From Methylobacterium tardum (GTDB lineage Bacteria; Pseudomonadota; Alphaproteobacteria; Rhizobiales; Beijerinckiaceae): a DNA stretch of 64,000 nt. Of the stretch, positions 8,401 to 18,257 are shown in pieces. A model generated the notes under the pieces. The model had not been told where the DNA came from. It was given only the letters and a program-made list of their open reading frames with translations, and did not search any database. The number at the start of each line of letters is the position of its first letter. The stretch's first letter is position 1. The DNA lies in contig NZ_CP097484.1 in the NCBI RefSeq assembly GCF_023546765.1, positions 5,318,501 through 5,382,500 of the forward strand, written 5' to 3'. The translations under genes were made by a program, and so were the position numbers.

Positions 8401-10293
8401 ATGCCTACCCCCTCACCCGACCGGTTCGACGTCGCGATCGTCGGCGGCGGTCATGCCGGCGTCGAGGCCGCCGCCGCCGCGGCGCGCTGCGGCGCGCGCA
8501 CCGCCCTGGTCACCCACGACCCGGCGACGATCGGGGCGATGTCATGCAACCCCGCGATCGGCGGCCTCGGCAAGGGCCACCTCGTGCGCGAGGTCGATGC
8601 CCTGGACGGGCTGATGGGCCGCGTCGCGGACGCCGCCGGCATCCAGTTCCGCCTGCTCAACCGCCGCAAGGGACCGGCGGTGCGCGGCCCCCGGACCCAG
8701 GCCGACCGGAAGCTCTACGCGGCCGCCATGCAGGCGGCCATCGCCGAGACAGCCGGCCTGACGGTGATCGCGGGGGCCTGCGAGGATCTCGTCCTCGACG
8801 CCGGCGGCCGCATCGCCGGTCTCGTCCTGGCCGACGGCCGTACCCTCGCCTGCGCCGCCGTGGTGCTGACCACCGGCACCTTCCTGCGCGGCCTGATCCA
8901 TATCGGCGAGCGGCAGATCCCGGCGGGCCGCGTCGGCGAGGCGCCGGCGATCGGGCTCGCGCGGACGCTGGACCGCCTCGGCCTGCGCCTCGGGCGCCTG
9001 AAGACCGGGACGCCGCCGCGCCTCGATGGCCGGACCATCGACTGGGCCGGTCTGGAGATGCAGGAGGCGGATGCCGAGCCGGTGCCGTTCTCGACGCTGA
9101 CCGAGCGGATCACCAACCCGCAGATCCGGTGCGGCATCACCCGGACGAGCCCGGCCGTCCACGACCTGATCCGCGCCAACCTGCACCGGTCGCCGATGTA
9201 TTCCGGCGGCATCGCCAGCCGCGGGCCGCGCTACTGCCCGTCGATCGAGGACAAGGTGGTGCGCTTCGGCGACCGCGAGGGGCACCAGATCTTCCTGGAG
9301 CCCGAGGGGCTCGACGACCCGACCATCTACCCGAACGGCATCTCGACGGCCCTTCCGGAAGAGGTGCAGCAGGCGATCATCCGGGCGATCCCGGGGCTGG
9401 AGCGGGCCACGATCCTCCGGACGGGCTACGCCATCGAGTACGATTACGTCGATCCGCGCGAGCTCGACACGGGCCTGCAGGTGAAGCGCCTGCCGGGGCT
9501 GTTCCTGGCCGGCCAGATCAACGGCACCACCGGCTACGAGGAGGCGGCCGGCCAGGGGCTGGTGGCCGGCCTCAACGCCGCCCGATCCGCCGGCGGCCTC
9601 GACATCGCGGGTTTCGACCGGGCCGAATCCTACCTCGGCGTGATGATCGGCGACTTGGTGACCCACGGGGTCAGCGAGCCGTACCGGATGTTCACGTCGC
9701 GCTCCGAGTACCGGCTATCCCTGCGGGTCGACAACGCCGATGCCCGGCTGACCCCGCGCGGGGAGGCCCTCGGCTGCGTCGGCCGCCACCGGGCGGCGCA
9801 TTTCACGGCGTCGCAGCAGGACCTCGGCGCGGCCCGGGCGCGGCTCGACGCGGTGAGCCTGACGCCGAGCCAAGCGGCCGCCCACGGGATCAGTCTGAAC
9901 CGCGACGGCATCCGCCGGACGGGCTTCCAGCTGCTCGCCTATCCGGAGATCGCGTGGACCGATCTGGCGGCGATCTGGCCCGATCTCGCCGCGGTCGCGC
10001 CACGCATTGCCGACCGGCTCAAGACCGACGCGACCTACGCGGTCTATCTCGACCGGCAGAACGCAGACATCGCGGCCTTCCGCCGGGACGAGGCGGTGCG
10101 TCTGCCGGCCGGGCTGGACTACGCGGCGATCAGCGGTCTCTCCAACGAGATGCGGGTGAAGCTCGAGGCAGTGCGCCCCGGGACCCTTGGTCAGGCCGCG
10201 CGGATCGAGGGCGTGACACCGGCCGCGCTGACGCTGCTCGCCGCCCATGCCCGGCGCGGCGCGCGGGGAAACGCGGATCGTCTGTCGGCATGA
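8401..10293 (+). CDS. mnmG: tRNA uridine-5-carboxymethylaminomethyl modification enzyme MnmG (GidA)
   Basis: FAD-dependent subunit of the MnmE-MnmG complex that installs the cmnm5 group on wobble U34 of several tRNAs. 630 residues is the usual length. Evidence: N-terminal dinucleotide fold [12 protein letters not shown], the family block [35 protein letters not shown], and [15 protein letters not shown] near the FAD-binding end. It is first in an operon with rsmG, parA and parB; its TGA overlaps the rsmG ATG. mnmE is not in the window. Confidence 0.98.
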   Translation: MPTPSPDRFDVAIVGGGHAGVEAAAAAARCGARTALVTHDPATIGAMSCNPAIGGLGKGHLVREVDALDGLMGRVADAAGIQFRLLNRRKGPAVRGPRTQADRKLYAAAMQAAIAETAGLTVIAGACEDLVLDAGGRIAGLVLADGRTLACAAVVLTTGTFLRGLIHIGERQIPAGRVGEAPAIGLARTLDRLGLRLGRLKTGTPPRLDGRTIDWAGLEMQEADAEPVPFSTLTERITNPQIRCGITRTSPAVHDLIRANLHRSPMYSGGIASRGPRYCPSIEDKVVRFGDREGHQIFLEPEGLDDPTIYPNGISTALPEEVQQAIIRAIPGLERATILRTGYAIEYDYVDPRELDTGLQVKRLPGLFLAGQINGTTGYEEAAGQGLVAGLNAARSAGGLDIAGFDRAESYLGVMIGDLVTHGVSEPYRMFTSRSEYRLSLRVDNADARLTPRGEALGCVGRHRAAHFTASQQDLGAARARLDAVSLTPSQAAAHGISLNRDGIRRTGFQLLAYPEIAWTDLAAIWPDLAAVAPRIADRLKTDATYAVYLDRQNADIAAFRRDEAVRLPAGLDYAAISGLSNEMRVKLEAVRPGTLGQAARIEGVTPAALTLLAAHARRGARGNADRLSA

Positions 10294-10925
10294 GTGATCC
10301 CGACCGCGCCCGCGTCCTCGCCGGCTCCCGTGTTTCACGTGAAACAGCCGAGCGGCTCGACCTCTACGTCGCCCAGCTCCGCCGCTGGCAGCCGATCAAG
10401 AACCTCGTCGGCCCCGCCACCCTGGACGAGGTCTGGCGCCGGCATATCGACGACGCGCTGCAGCTCCTCGACCTCGCCCCGGATGCCCGGACCTGGCTCG
10501 ATCTCGGCTCCGGGGCCGGCATCCCGGGGCTGATCCTGGCCATCGCCGGGACGGAGCGCGGCATCCAGGTCGACCTCGTGGAGAGCAACGCGCGCAAATG
10601 CGCCTTCCTCACCGAGACGGCCCGCCTCACCGGCGCGCCGGCCCGAGTGCGCAACGCCCGGATCGAGTCGGTGATCGACGCGTATGGCGGCATCGAGATC
10701 GTCTGCGCCCGCGCCCTGGCGCCCCTGGCACAGCTCCTCGCCTGGACGGAGCCGCTGTTGAAAACGGGCACCACCGGTCTGTTTCCGAAGGGCCGGGATG
10801 TACAAGCCGAATTGACCCAGGCGTCCGCGCAGTGGACAGTCGTTAACGACCTCGTGCCGAGCCGGACCGATTCCGAAGCCCGGATCGTGCGCGTCACTGC
10901 CCTCGCCGCCCCGAGCCACCGATGA
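10290..10925 (+). CDS. rsmG: 16S rRNA (guanine-527-N7)-methyltransferase RsmG (GidB)
   Basis: SAM-dependent methylation of G527 in 16S rRNA; loss of this activity gives low-level streptomycin resistance. 211 residues, with SAM motif [11 protein letters not shown], the preceding [11 protein letters not shown] segment, and [13 protein letters not shown]. The ATG at 10290 overlaps the mnmG stop (ATGA), and its own TGA overlaps the parA ATG, so translation is probably coupled. A perfect parS lies inside its 5' end and encodes the VSRET residues. Confidence 0.97.
   Translation: MSDPDRARVLAGSRVSRETAERLDLYVAQLRRWQPIKNLVGPATLDEVWRRHIDDALQLLDLAPDARTWLDLGSGAGIPGLILAIAGTERGIQVDLVESNARKCAFLTETARLTGAPARVRNARIESVIDAYGGIEIVCARALAPLAQLLAWTEPLLKTGTTGLFPKGRDVQAELTQASAQWTVVNDLVPSRTDSEARIVRVTALAAPSHR
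10331..10346. promoter_or_regulatory. parS: parS centromere site (perfect 16-bp palindrome)
   Basis: TGTTTCACGTGAAACA matches the canonical bacterial parS palindrome at all 16 positions. ParB binds such sites, loads as a CTP-dependent clamp, and with ParA segregates the chromosome origin. It sits in the coding start of rsmG, just upstream of parA-parB, as in many alphaproteobacteria. This implies that the window is close to the replication origin. Confidence 0.96.
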
Positions 10926-11779
10926 ACGAACCGATCCTCGGCGAGTCCGCCGACCGGTCCATGGATTCATCCATGCGACGCCCGCTGCGCGTTCTGGCGC
11001 TCGCCAACCAGAAGGGCGGCGTCGGCAAGACCACGACGGCGATCAACCTCGGCACCGCGCTGGCGGCGATCGGCGAGGACGTGCTGGTGATCGACCTCGA
11101 TCCGCAGGGTAACGCCTCGACGGGGCTCGGGATCGACCGCGCCAAGCGCCGGGTCTCGACCTACGAGGTGATGGCCGGCGAGGCCTCGCTGGCGCAGGCG
11201 GTGGTGCCGACCGCCGTGCCGCGGCTGTCGATCGCGCCCTCGACCATGGATCTCCTCGGGCTGGAGCTGGAGCTGGCCACCCTGCCCGACCGGGCGCACC
11301 GGCTGCGCTCCATGCTCAAGAGCCTGACCCAGGCGCCGAGCCTGTCGAAGATCAGCTACGTGCTGATCGACTGCCCGCCCTCGCTCAACCTGCTGACCAT
11401 CAACGCCCTGGCGGCGGCCGATGCTGTGCTGGTGCCGCTGCAATGCGAGTTCTTTGCCCTGGAGGGCCTCAGCCAGCTGCTGCGGACGGTCGAGCAGGTG
11501 CGCGGCGCCCTTAACCCGAAGCTGACGATCCAGGGCATCGTGCTGACAATGTTCGACCCGCGCAACAACCTCTCCGCCCAGGTCGTGGCGGATGTGCGCG
11601 GCTTCATGGGCGACAAGGTCTACGAGACCGTGATCCCCCGCAACGTCCGCATCTCCGAGGCGCCCTCGCACGGCAAGCCGGCCCTGCTGTACGACCTGAA
11701 ATGCGCCGGCAGCCGGGCCTATCTGCGCCTGGCCTCGGAGGTGATCCAGCGCGAGGGCCGGGTCCCGGCCGCGGCCTGA
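10922..11779 (+). CDS. parA: Chromosome partitioning ATPase ParA
   Basis: Deviant-Walker ATPase that forms a nucleoid gradient and moves ParB-parS complexes. 285 residues. Walker A is NQKGGVGKTTTAINL, the Walker A' region is VIDLDPQGNAS, and the Walker B-like strand is YVLIDCPPSLNLLTINAL. It overlaps the rsmG stop by four bases and is followed by parB. About 18 poorly conserved residues precede the core; an internal ATG in the start region (at about 10973) is an alternative. Confidence 0.97.
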   Translation: MNEPILGESADRSMDSSMRRPLRVLALANQKGGVGKTTTAINLGTALAAIGEDVLVIDLDPQGNASTGLGIDRAKRRVSTYEVMAGEASLAQAVVPTAVPRLSIAPSTMDLLGLELELATLPDRAHRLRSMLKSLTQAPSLSKISYVLIDCPPSLNLLTINALAAADAVLVPLQCEFFALEGLSQLLRTVEQVRGALNPKLTIQGIVLTMFDPRNNLSAQVVADVRGFMGDKVYETVIPRNVRISEAPSHGKPALLYDLKCAGSRAYLRLASEVIQREGRVPAAA

Positions 11780-11929
11780 TCGGACTGCGCGGGCGCCCCG
11801 CGGACCGGATGCCGGCTGGGCTCCGGAGGGCGCATCGAACCAGGAGCCGTGCCCGACGAGGTCGGAACGGCGCCGATGAGCCCCTCGCCGATCCGGGGGT
11901 GTGTGTGGAGCGTGACACGGGTGGCGATC

Positions 11930-12826
11930 ATGGCGGAGGAGGGGGCAAGACCCCGACTGGGGCGCGGCCTCGCGGCGCTGATCGGTGATTTCGGCGACAC
12001 GGGACAGGCCGCTGCCGCGAAGGTGGACGCGCAGCGCAGGGTCCCGGTGGAGTTCCTGCGGCCGAACCCGCGCAACCCGCGCCGGAGCTTCAGCGAGACG
12101 GAGCTGTCCGAGCTGGCGACCTCGATCGGTCAGCGCGGCATCATCCAGCCGATCGTGGCGCGGCCGATCGGCGACGTGCCCGGCACGTTCGAGATCGTCG
12201 CCGGCGAACGGCGCTGGCGGGCGGCCCAGCGGGCCGGGCTCGACGAGGTGCCGGTGGTGGTCGTCGAGATCGGCGACCGCGCCTCGCTGGAATTCGCCAT
12301 CCTGGAGAATGTCCAGCGCAGCGACCTCAACCCGATCGAGGAGGCGTCGGGCTACGAGCGCCTGATGCAGGACTTCTCGTACACGCAGAAGGAGCTGGCC
12401 GAGATCCTCGGCAAGAGCCGCAGCCACCTCGCCAACACCCTGCGCCTGCTCAACCTGCCGGCCGCCGTGCAGGAGCGCGTCGTCGAGGGCGAGCTGACCG
12501 CCGGCCATGCCCGGGCGCTGCTCGCGGTGCGGGATCCGGAGGCCCTGGCCCGCCGGGTCGTGGCGGAAGGCCTGTCGGTCCGGGACGTGGAGGCCATCGC
12601 GGCCGCCGAGGCCCAGCCGAACGAGGCACCTCGCCCCGGCCGTCCGCGCCTCTCCGCGGAGCGTGCCGCCCCGGTGCGCGACCTCGAATTGCGGATCCAC
12701 CGGGCGCTCGGCGTCCCGGTCTCGTACCGGCCGAAGGACGAGTCCTCCGGCGAGATCCGCATCCGCTACGAGACCCAGGACGAGCTGCAGGGGCTGCTCA
12801 ACCGCTTCCGGGTGTCGGACGGCTGA
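11930..12826 (+). CDS. parB: Chromosome partitioning protein ParB
   Basis: 298 residues from the ATG at 11930; the frame is open to 11849, but the family N-terminus (RPRLGRGLAALIGD) begins right after this ATG. It holds the ParA-stimulating LGRGLAALIGD peptide, the CTP-binding GERRWRA motif, a central helix-turn-helix (QKELAEILGKSRSHLANTLRLL) that reads parS, and a C-terminal dimer region. It is the last gene of the operon and is followed by a palindromic repeat. Confidence 0.97.
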   Translation: MAEEGARPRLGRGLAALIGDFGDTGQAAAAKVDAQRRVPVEFLRPNPRNPRRSFSETELSELATSIGQRGIIQPIVARPIGDVPGTFEIVAGERRWRAAQRAGLDEVPVVVVEIGDRASLEFAILENVQRSDLNPIEEASGYERLMQDFSYTQKELAEILGKSRSHLANTLRLLNLPAAVQERVVEGELTAGHARALLAVRDPEALARRVVAEGLSVRDVEAIAAAEAQPNEAPRPGRPRLSAERAAPVRDLELRIHRALGVPVSYRPKDESSGEIRIRYETQDELQGLLNRFRVSDG

Positions 12827-12871
12827 GGCCAAGCCGGCCTGATCCGGGGCGCCGGGCCCGATCCCAACCTG

Positions 12872-12987
12872 CCCCTCATCCTGAGGGGACCGCGTCAGCG
12901 GGCCTCGAAGGAAGCTCCAGGGATCGCGTGACTGGCTGGAGCCCGCCTTCGAAGCCTCCGCTGCGCTGCGGCACCTCAGGATCAGGT
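12872..12987. repeat. Palindromic intergenic repeat, family A, copy 2
   Basis: About 116 bp with arms CCTCATCCTGAGG at the left and GCACCTCAGGATCAGG at the right, and internal CCTCGAAGGAAGCTCCAG against CTGGAGCCCGCCTTCGAAG. It lies between the convergent parB and holA genes and is a plausible two-way terminator. Same family as the element at 2609. Confidence 0.85.
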
Positions 12988-13075
12988 TGGGTCTCGGAGC
13001 AGGGTGGGGCGAGCGGGCGTTCTGTCGAGCACGCGAGACCCGCAACGCCCCGGCGGGTCGCTCCCGCGCCCTGCC

Positions 13076-14107
13076 CTACCGCCGACGCCGCGCTCCGGCC
13101 TCGGCGACGCGCAGCAGGGCCGCTGAGGCCAGGGCGTGGGCCAGCTCCGGCTCGGCCCGCCGGCAGGCCAGGACGGCCGCCTGAAGGGCCGCCACCGCCT
13201 GCCGCAGGGTACCGGGCGGCCAAGCGCCGAGCTGGCCCTCGATGCTGGCCTTGCGCTTGAAATGCAGGCCGCGCCACGTCGCCACCATGAGGGCGGGCGT
13301 CTTGTCGGGGTTGTCGAGGCGGGTGGTGAGCAGCGTCAGGGCGTGCCGCAGCGCCGAGCCCAGCACCGCGCCGGGATCGAGACCCTCGTGCCGGAAGCGC
13401 CGGTAGTCGCGCTCCACCGCGTCGCGGCGGCCGTCGAAGGCCGCGTCGATCAGGGTGTTGAGCACGCTGGCGGCGACGTCGCTGGTGACGGCCTCGACAT
13501 GGTCGAGGGTCACGGTGCCCTCACCGGCCGCGTAGAGGGCGAGCTTCTCGATCTCCATCAGGCTGGCCCGGCGGTCGCCGCCGAGGCTCCGGGCCAGGAC
13601 CTCGCGGGCGGCGCGGTCGATGCGCAGGCCGCGCTCCTGGAGGGTGCGCTCGATCAGGTCCGAGAGGGTGCGCTCGTCGTCGGCGTAGCAGGGAATCGCC
13701 AGTGCCTTGGCCGAGCGCTCGCACAGGGTGCGCAACGGGTTGTTCTTGGCGAGGTCGCCGGCCTCCACGACGATCCGGGCGTCGGCGACCGTGGCGCCCA
13801 GCACCGCCTCGACCGCGGGCGCGTAGTTGCGGGTGCCGGGCCGGACCCAGATCGCCCGGCGGCCGCCGAACAGGCCCATCGTGCCGGCCTCGTCGCAGAG
13901 CCGGCCTGGATCGGAGGCGAGGGCGTCGCCGTCGATCCGCACCAGGGCGAAGGGGTCGGCCGGGTCGGTGACGAAATCCTCGGCGAGCTTGCGGGCGCGC
14001 TCGGTGACGAGACCCGTGTCGGGTCCGTAGACGAGGATCACCGGGATGCGCGGGTCGGGCCCGCGCCGGATCAGCCCTTCGATCTCGCCGGCCTTGACCG
14101 CGGTCAC
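13076..14107 (-). CDS. holA: DNA polymerase III subunit delta
   Basis: Clamp-loader subunit that opens the beta clamp. 343 residues with the delta fold: the N-terminal VYGPDTGLVTERARKLAED region, the clamp-opening segment GLFGGRRAIWV, LGGDRRASLMEIEKLALY in the middle and a helical collar domain at the end. The start is a GTG at 14107, only six bases after the lptE stop, so the two genes form an operon as is usual in alphaproteobacteria. leuS, often just upstream of lptE, lies far away here. Confidence 0.95.
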   Translation of the reverse strand: MTAVKAGEIEGLIRRGPDPRIPVILVYGPDTGLVTERARKLAEDFVTDPADPFALVRIDGDALASDPGRLCDEAGTMGLFGGRRAIWVRPGTRNYAPAVEAVLGATVADARIVVEAGDLAKNNPLRTLCERSAKALAIPCYADDERTLSDLIERTLQERGLRIDRAAREVLARSLGGDRRASLMEIEKLALYAAGEGTVTLDHVEAVTSDVAASVLNTLIDAAFDGRRDAVERDYRRFRHEGLDPGAVLGSALRHALTLLTTRLDNPDKTPALMVATWRGLHFKRKASIEGQLGAWPPGTLRQAVAALQAAVLACRRAEPELAHALASAALLRVAEAGARRRR

Positions 14108-14113
14108 CGCGGG

Positions 14114-14659
14114 TTACGGCTTGGTCGAGAGCACGGCCGCGAGGCGGCTCTTGATCTGGTCGGAGAGCACGCTGGCGAGGCGAATCTCGGCGTCGCGCGC
14201 CGCCCGCTGGCTGGCGAAGCGCTGGACCGATCGGTCGTAGGTCGCGGTCGAGGTCGCCACGCCCTCGGTGTAGACCTTGGCGCCGGTCATGTCCTCGAGG
14301 CTGTACTTGATGTTGGCCACCAGGGTGCCGGCCTCGGCGCGGCCCGTGGTCGAGGACACGATCGGGGTCTGGACGATCTCGGAGCCCGAGAGCTTCAGCC
14401 GGTAGCGCTTGGCCGAGGGCTGGCCCGACCCGTCGAGGTCGAAGACCAGCTCGCTGCGCAGGTAATGCCCGAGCCGTTCCTGGCCCTGGGCCATCACCAC
14501 GTCGTCGACCTGCACGGAGGCGAGCAGCGCCTGGACGGTCTCGCCGGAGGCCGTCGGCCCGTAGAGCGGGCGAAAGCAGGCCGAGAGGTTCAGCGCCAGG
14601 CCGGCCACGCAGACGAGACGGCCGACCCGACCCGCGATCGATACCCCAGACCTCACCAT
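14114..14659 (-). CDS. lptE: LPS-assembly lipoprotein LptE
   Basis: Outer-membrane lipoprotein that plugs the LptD barrel for LPS export. 181 residues. The signal ends in a lipobox (LNLSAC) followed by the family signature FRPLYG. The rest is an alpha/beta sandwich, with TGRAEAGTLVANIKYSLEDM and a C-terminal helix. It is the first gene of an lptE-holA pair. Confidence 0.93.
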   Translation of the reverse strand: MVRSGVSIAGRVGRLVCVAGLALNLSACFRPLYGPTASGETVQALLASVQVDDVVMAQGQERLGHYLRSELVFDLDGSGQPSAKRYRLKLSGSEIVQTPIVSSTTGRAEAGTLVANIKYSLEDMTGAKVYTEGVATSTATYDRSVQRFASQRAARDAEIRLASVLSDQIKSRLAAVLSTKP

Positions 14660-14788
14660 CAGCCGCCGTTCCGCCCCGCTTCGCCGGATCGTTCTAGCGC
14701 GGACACAGAGGGCCGCGCCATGACGCTAGGCGCGAAGCGTTACGATTCCTCTGCGGCAAGAGCGTGGTCGTCAGGTGTCGGCCACGTT

Positions 14789-15742
14789 TCAGAGCGTCGC
14801 CAGGTAGCCCGAGACCGTCAGCACCGCCAGCACCGTCGAGACCAGCACCACCGTGGCGGTCAGGTCGGCCTCGCGCCGGTAGAACTCCGCCAGCATGAAC
14901 GGCCCGGTCCCGGTGGGCAGCGCCGCCATCAGCACCGCCACGTGCAGCAGGAGCGGCGGCAGGTCGAACAGGTAGCGGCCGAGCCCGTAGGCCAGCAGCG
15001 GATGGGCGGCGAGCTTCAGCCCGACGAGGAGCCCCGCCACCCGCCCCTGCCCGCTCTGCCGCCCGCGCTTCTGGGCCAGGAACAGGCCGAGGGCCACCAG
15101 GGCGCAGGGCGAGGCCGCGCCGCCGAGGAGCTTCAGAAAGGTCTCCACGGGCGCCGGCAGGGCGAGCCCGAGGCACGGCACCAGGGCGCCCAGCGCCGGC
15201 GCCACCAGGAGCGGGTTGCGCAGCAGCGACCGGCCGACCGTGCGCCAGACCGGGCCGCGGGCGCCGCCCTGCCCGGCCGCGACCGCCTCGCGCCGCAGCC
15301 CGGTCTCGATCAGCACGATCGCGACCGCGAACACGGCGCAGACGGTCAGGATCGTCGCCACCGTGGTGGGAGCCAGCGCCTCGGGACCGAAGGCCACGAG
15401 CGCCAGGGGGAAGCCCATGAACCCGGTATTGGCGTAGCCGGCATTCAGCCCATCCACCGCGGCATCGGCGAGCGGACGCCCCTCCCCCCGCCGGATCAGC
15501 ACCGTGAGCGCGAAGATCGCGAGGCTGCTGAGGCCGAAGGCGCCGATGAAGCCGGGCTTCCAGATGGCGCTCCAATGGGCATGGGCGGTGACGTCGAACA
15601 GCAGCGCCGGCAGCGCCAGGAAGACCACGAACCGGTTGAGCTCGGTGGTGGCGGCGGCGCCGAGCACGCCGATCCGCCGGGCCAGCCAGCCGGCGAAGAT
15701 CAGCGCGAAGATCGGCAGCACGACCAGGAGGGTCGAGAGCAT
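14789..15742 (-). CDS. AEC-family (auxin efflux carrier-like) transporter
   Basis: 317-residue inner-membrane protein with about ten hydrophobic segments, from STLLVVLPIFALIFAGWLARRIGVLG at the start to VVLVSTVLAVLTVSGYLATL at the end. The NAGYANTGFMGFPLALVAFGPEA stretch near residue 100 is the family's unwound-helix region. Bacterial members export or take up small carboxylates such as malate or malonate; the substrate here is unknown. It is transcribed alone. Confidence 0.85.
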   Translation of the reverse strand: MLSTLLVVLPIFALIFAGWLARRIGVLGAAATTELNRFVVFLALPALLFDVTAHAHWSAIWKPGFIGAFGLSSLAIFALTVLIRRGEGRPLADAAVDGLNAGYANTGFMGFPLALVAFGPEALAPTTVATILTVCAVFAVAIVLIETGLRREAVAAGQGGARGPVWRTVGRSLLRNPLLVAPALGALVPCLGLALPAPVETFLKLLGGAASPCALVALGLFLAQKRGRQSGQGRVAGLLVGLKLAAHPLLAYGLGRYLFDLPPLLLHVAVLMAALPTGTGPFMLAEFYRREADLTATVVLVSTVLAVLTVSGYLATL

Positions 15743-15848
15743 GGCGGGCCCGGGGCGGAGGACGATGCTCCGGCCTTAGGACGGATTCCGCGCCGATCTC
15801 CAGTGCCGGGGGCGGGGGCCAGCCATGCCGGCGCCCGCCCCCGCGGGA

Positions 15849-18083
15849 TCACCAGCGGTAGATCAGGCTGCCGATGACGGTGGCCGGGGCGCCTCGGAAG
15901 CAGTTCCCGAACGCGCAGGTGTTATAGGTCCGGTCGAAGATGTTGTAGGCGTTGATCTGCGCGCGCAGGCCTTGATACTTCGGGTCGATCGCGGCGAAAT
16001 CGTACGCGACCAGCGCGTCGTAGAGCGTCACGGTGGGGTTGCGCACCGTGTTGTCGTCGTCGGCGAAGCTGGTGCCGATGTAGCGGATGCCGCCGCCGAT
16101 CGTCAGGCCGCGGAAGGCCGAGGAGGTCGGGAACGCGTAGGTGAGGAACGACGCGTAGGTGTCGCTCGGGATGCCGGAGACGCGGTTCCCGTCCTGGTTG
16201 GTGCCCCCGAACGAGGTCTGGCTCAGGAAGCGGAAGTCGAGGTGTGTGTAGGCGATGGTCAGGTTCGTGCCCGGCGCGAGGTTGGCGGTCGCCTCGGCCT
16301 CGAAGCCGCGGGAGCGCACCGAGCCGGTCGCGGCCTGGAAGGCGATGTTGGTCGGGTCCGTGCGCAGGATGCTCGACTGCTCGATGTCGAAGCCCGCGAA
16401 CGCGGTCTGGATGTTGGTGCCGGGGATCAGGTACTTCACGCCGGCCTCGATCTGGTCGCCGCTCGCCGGCTTGAAGGCCTGGCCGCGGGCATCCGTGCCG
16501 ACCTGGGGCGTGAAGGTGGTGGCGTAGCTCGCGTAGGGCACGAGACCGGGCGCCAGCACGTAGCCGAGGCCGACCCGGCCGGTGAAGGCAGTGTCGTCCT
16601 GGCGGGTGACCGCGCTGACCGGCGTGGTGCGGTTGTCCTGGAAGATCCAGTCGTGGCGCCCGTTCAGCGTCAGGATGAAGTCGCCGAACCGGGCCTGATC
16701 CTGCAGATAGACGCCGATCTGGTCCTGGGCCTGCCGCGTCGGGCTCGCCAGCGTCGGCGTCGGGATGAATTGCCGGCCGTAATTCTGGGTGATGAGGTTG
16801 AGGTCGGGGGCGGGGCCGCCGCCGAAGCGGTTGCTCAGGCCGTAATGAGCGTAGTCCACGCCCGCCACCAGGGTGTGGGAGATGGGGCCGGTGACGAGGT
16901 GCGCCTCGAGCTGGTTGTCCAGCGTCTGCTGCACCAGCCCCTCGCGGATATAGCCGGTCGAGCGGGAGCCCAGCGTGCGCGCTTCGTTGATGGAATCGAT
17001 GCTGGTGTACTTGGCGCTGAGGAAGATCCCGTAGTGCCGGAAGTTCTGGCGGAAGATCAGGTCGTCCGAGAACCGGTGCTCGAAGGCGTAGCCGATCCGG
17101 TACTGCGTCTGGTCGAGCCCGGCGAAGCGCGGGTCGCCGCTGTAATACTTGGTCACCCGGAAGCCGGGATCGTTGTAGTAGAACACGGTGGCCGGCGTGT
17201 TCCGGACCTGGAACTCGCTCAGGAAGGTGAGGGTGGTGTCGGCCGAGGGCTTCCACGTGAAGGCCGGGGCAATGTTGAGCTGGTCGTCGTTGGTGCCGCG
17301 GCCGATGAAGGTGCCGGCTTCCCGGCGCACGCCGGTCAGCCGGTAGGCCATGGTGCCGTTCGAGCCCTCCACCGGGCCGCCGAGGTCGAAATTGCCCTGG
17401 AAGCGGTCGAAGCTGCCCGACTGGAACCAGACCTCGCCGAAGGGCGCGAAGACCGGGCGCTTCGAGGTCGCGTCGAGGATGCCGCCCGGTGAGCCGAGGC
17501 CGTAGAGGCCCGAGGCCGGCCCGCGCAGGACCGTCACGGCCTCCAGCCCGTAGGGCTCGATGCGCGGGAAGATGAAGCCGCTGCCGATCTGGCGCAGGCC
17601 GTCCCGGTAGGTGCCCTGGTTGGAGAGCACGTCGAAGCCGCGGATGAAGACCTGATCGAAGCGGGGGTCGAAGCCCGAGACGTTGATGGTGGCGCCCGGC
17701 ACGTAGGCGAGGGCGTCGCTGAAGCTCTGGACGTTGCGGTCGTTGAGCTGCTCGCGGGTGACCACCGAGACGGATTGCGGGGTCTCGATCAGCGGCGTGT
17801 TGGTCTTGGTGGCGGTCGGGCTGATCCGGGCGACGTAGCCGGTGACGCCGGAGGGGCCGCCCCCGCCCCCGCTGGTGGCCGAGCTGTTGCCGCCGTCGCC
17901 GCCGCTGACATTGCCGCCCGCCCCGGAGACGGCCGGACCGGTCACGACTTGGCCGGCGGCCTCGACCGAGAGTTCGTTGAGCTGGACATCGGCGGGCTGG
18001 GCCGCGGCTTGACCGGCCATGTGGGGCCCGACCAGGGCCGTGGAGGCGAGGAGCAGACCGAGCGAGGCAGAACGCGTGAACAT
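15849..18083 (-). CDS. TonB-dependent siderophore receptor, copy 1
   Basis: 744-residue outer-membrane receptor for ferric siderophores, using TonB energy. The ATG at 18083 starts a signal peptide (TRSASLGLLLASTALVG). A Gly/Ser-rich spacer leads into the plug domain (ETPQSVSVVTREQLNDRN, then GLYGLGSPGGILDATSKRP), followed by a 22-strand barrel ending IGSLIYRW with a terminal aromatic residue. It is a close paralogue of the next gene upstream and shares its C-terminus. The conserved block at 18161 in the upstream region is a likely iron-responsive control site. The ligand is unknown. Confidence 0.93.
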   Translation of the reverse strand: MFTRSASLGLLLASTALVGPHMAGQAAAQPADVQLNELSVEAAGQVVTGPAVSGAGGNVSGGDGGNSSATSGGGGGPSGVTGYVARISPTATKTNTPLIETPQSVSVVTREQLNDRNVQSFSDALAYVPGATINVSGFDPRFDQVFIRGFDVLSNQGTYRDGLRQIGSGFIFPRIEPYGLEAVTVLRGPASGLYGLGSPGGILDATSKRPVFAPFGEVWFQSGSFDRFQGNFDLGGPVEGSNGTMAYRLTGVRREAGTFIGRGTNDDQLNIAPAFTWKPSADTTLTFLSEFQVRNTPATVFYYNDPGFRVTKYYSGDPRFAGLDQTQYRIGYAFEHRFSDDLIFRQNFRHYGIFLSAKYTSIDSINEARTLGSRSTGYIREGLVQQTLDNQLEAHLVTGPISHTLVAGVDYAHYGLSNRFGGGPAPDLNLITQNYGRQFIPTPTLASPTRQAQDQIGVYLQDQARFGDFILTLNGRHDWIFQDNRTTPVSAVTRQDDTAFTGRVGLGYVLAPGLVPYASYATTFTPQVGTDARGQAFKPASGDQIEAGVKYLIPGTNIQTAFAGFDIEQSSILRTDPTNIAFQAATGSVRSRGFEAEATANLAPGTNLTIAYTHLDFRFLSQTSFGGTNQDGNRVSGIPSDTYASFLTYAFPTSSAFRGLTIGGGIRYIGTSFADDDNTVRNPTVTLYDALVAYDFAAIDPKYQGLRAQINAYNIFDRTYNTCAFGNCFRGAPATVIGSLIYRW

Positions 18084-18160
18084 CGAGGACCCTGTATTCG
18101 TGCCGTTGATCGGCACTTGGGTTCCTCTTCACCCGTTCACGGTTTCTTGATCAAGCCGAA

Positions 18161-18210
18161 AACGTGTTCTAGATCACACACTTAGAACGTTTAAAATGTG
18201 AAACGGTTCG
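18161..18210 (-). promoter_or_regulatory. Putative iron-responsive promoter block, receptor copy 1
   Basis: About 50 AT-rich bases ending 78 bases before the receptor start. By hand, 35 of 48 positions match without gaps the block upstream of the second receptor (20570-20618). The shared core on the plus strand includes ATCACACA, TTAGAA and TAAAAT. The imperfect TTAGAA-N3-TTAAAA dyad resembles alphaproteobacterial iron-control (Irr-type) boxes. The regulator is an inference. Confidence 0.5.
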
Positions 18211-18257
18211 AAGCTGCGGTCCGTCTCGAGGCCGGCACGGACCGACCGGACCCGTCC

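Noticed and set aside
8544..10289. Long plus-strand frame overlapping mnmG before the rsmG start.
   Set aside because: Out-of-frame shadow of mnmG (Arg/Gly/Pro rich); only the part from 10290 is real (rsmG).
13136..15877. A 913-codon plus-strand frame across holA, lptE and the AEC gene.
   Set aside because: It is antisense to three well-supported genes and has no protein-like features.
18188..18203. GTTTAAAATGTGAAAC, which has one parS-like half site.
   Set aside because: The left half does not match parS, and the sequence belongs to the promoter block conserved before the second receptor.
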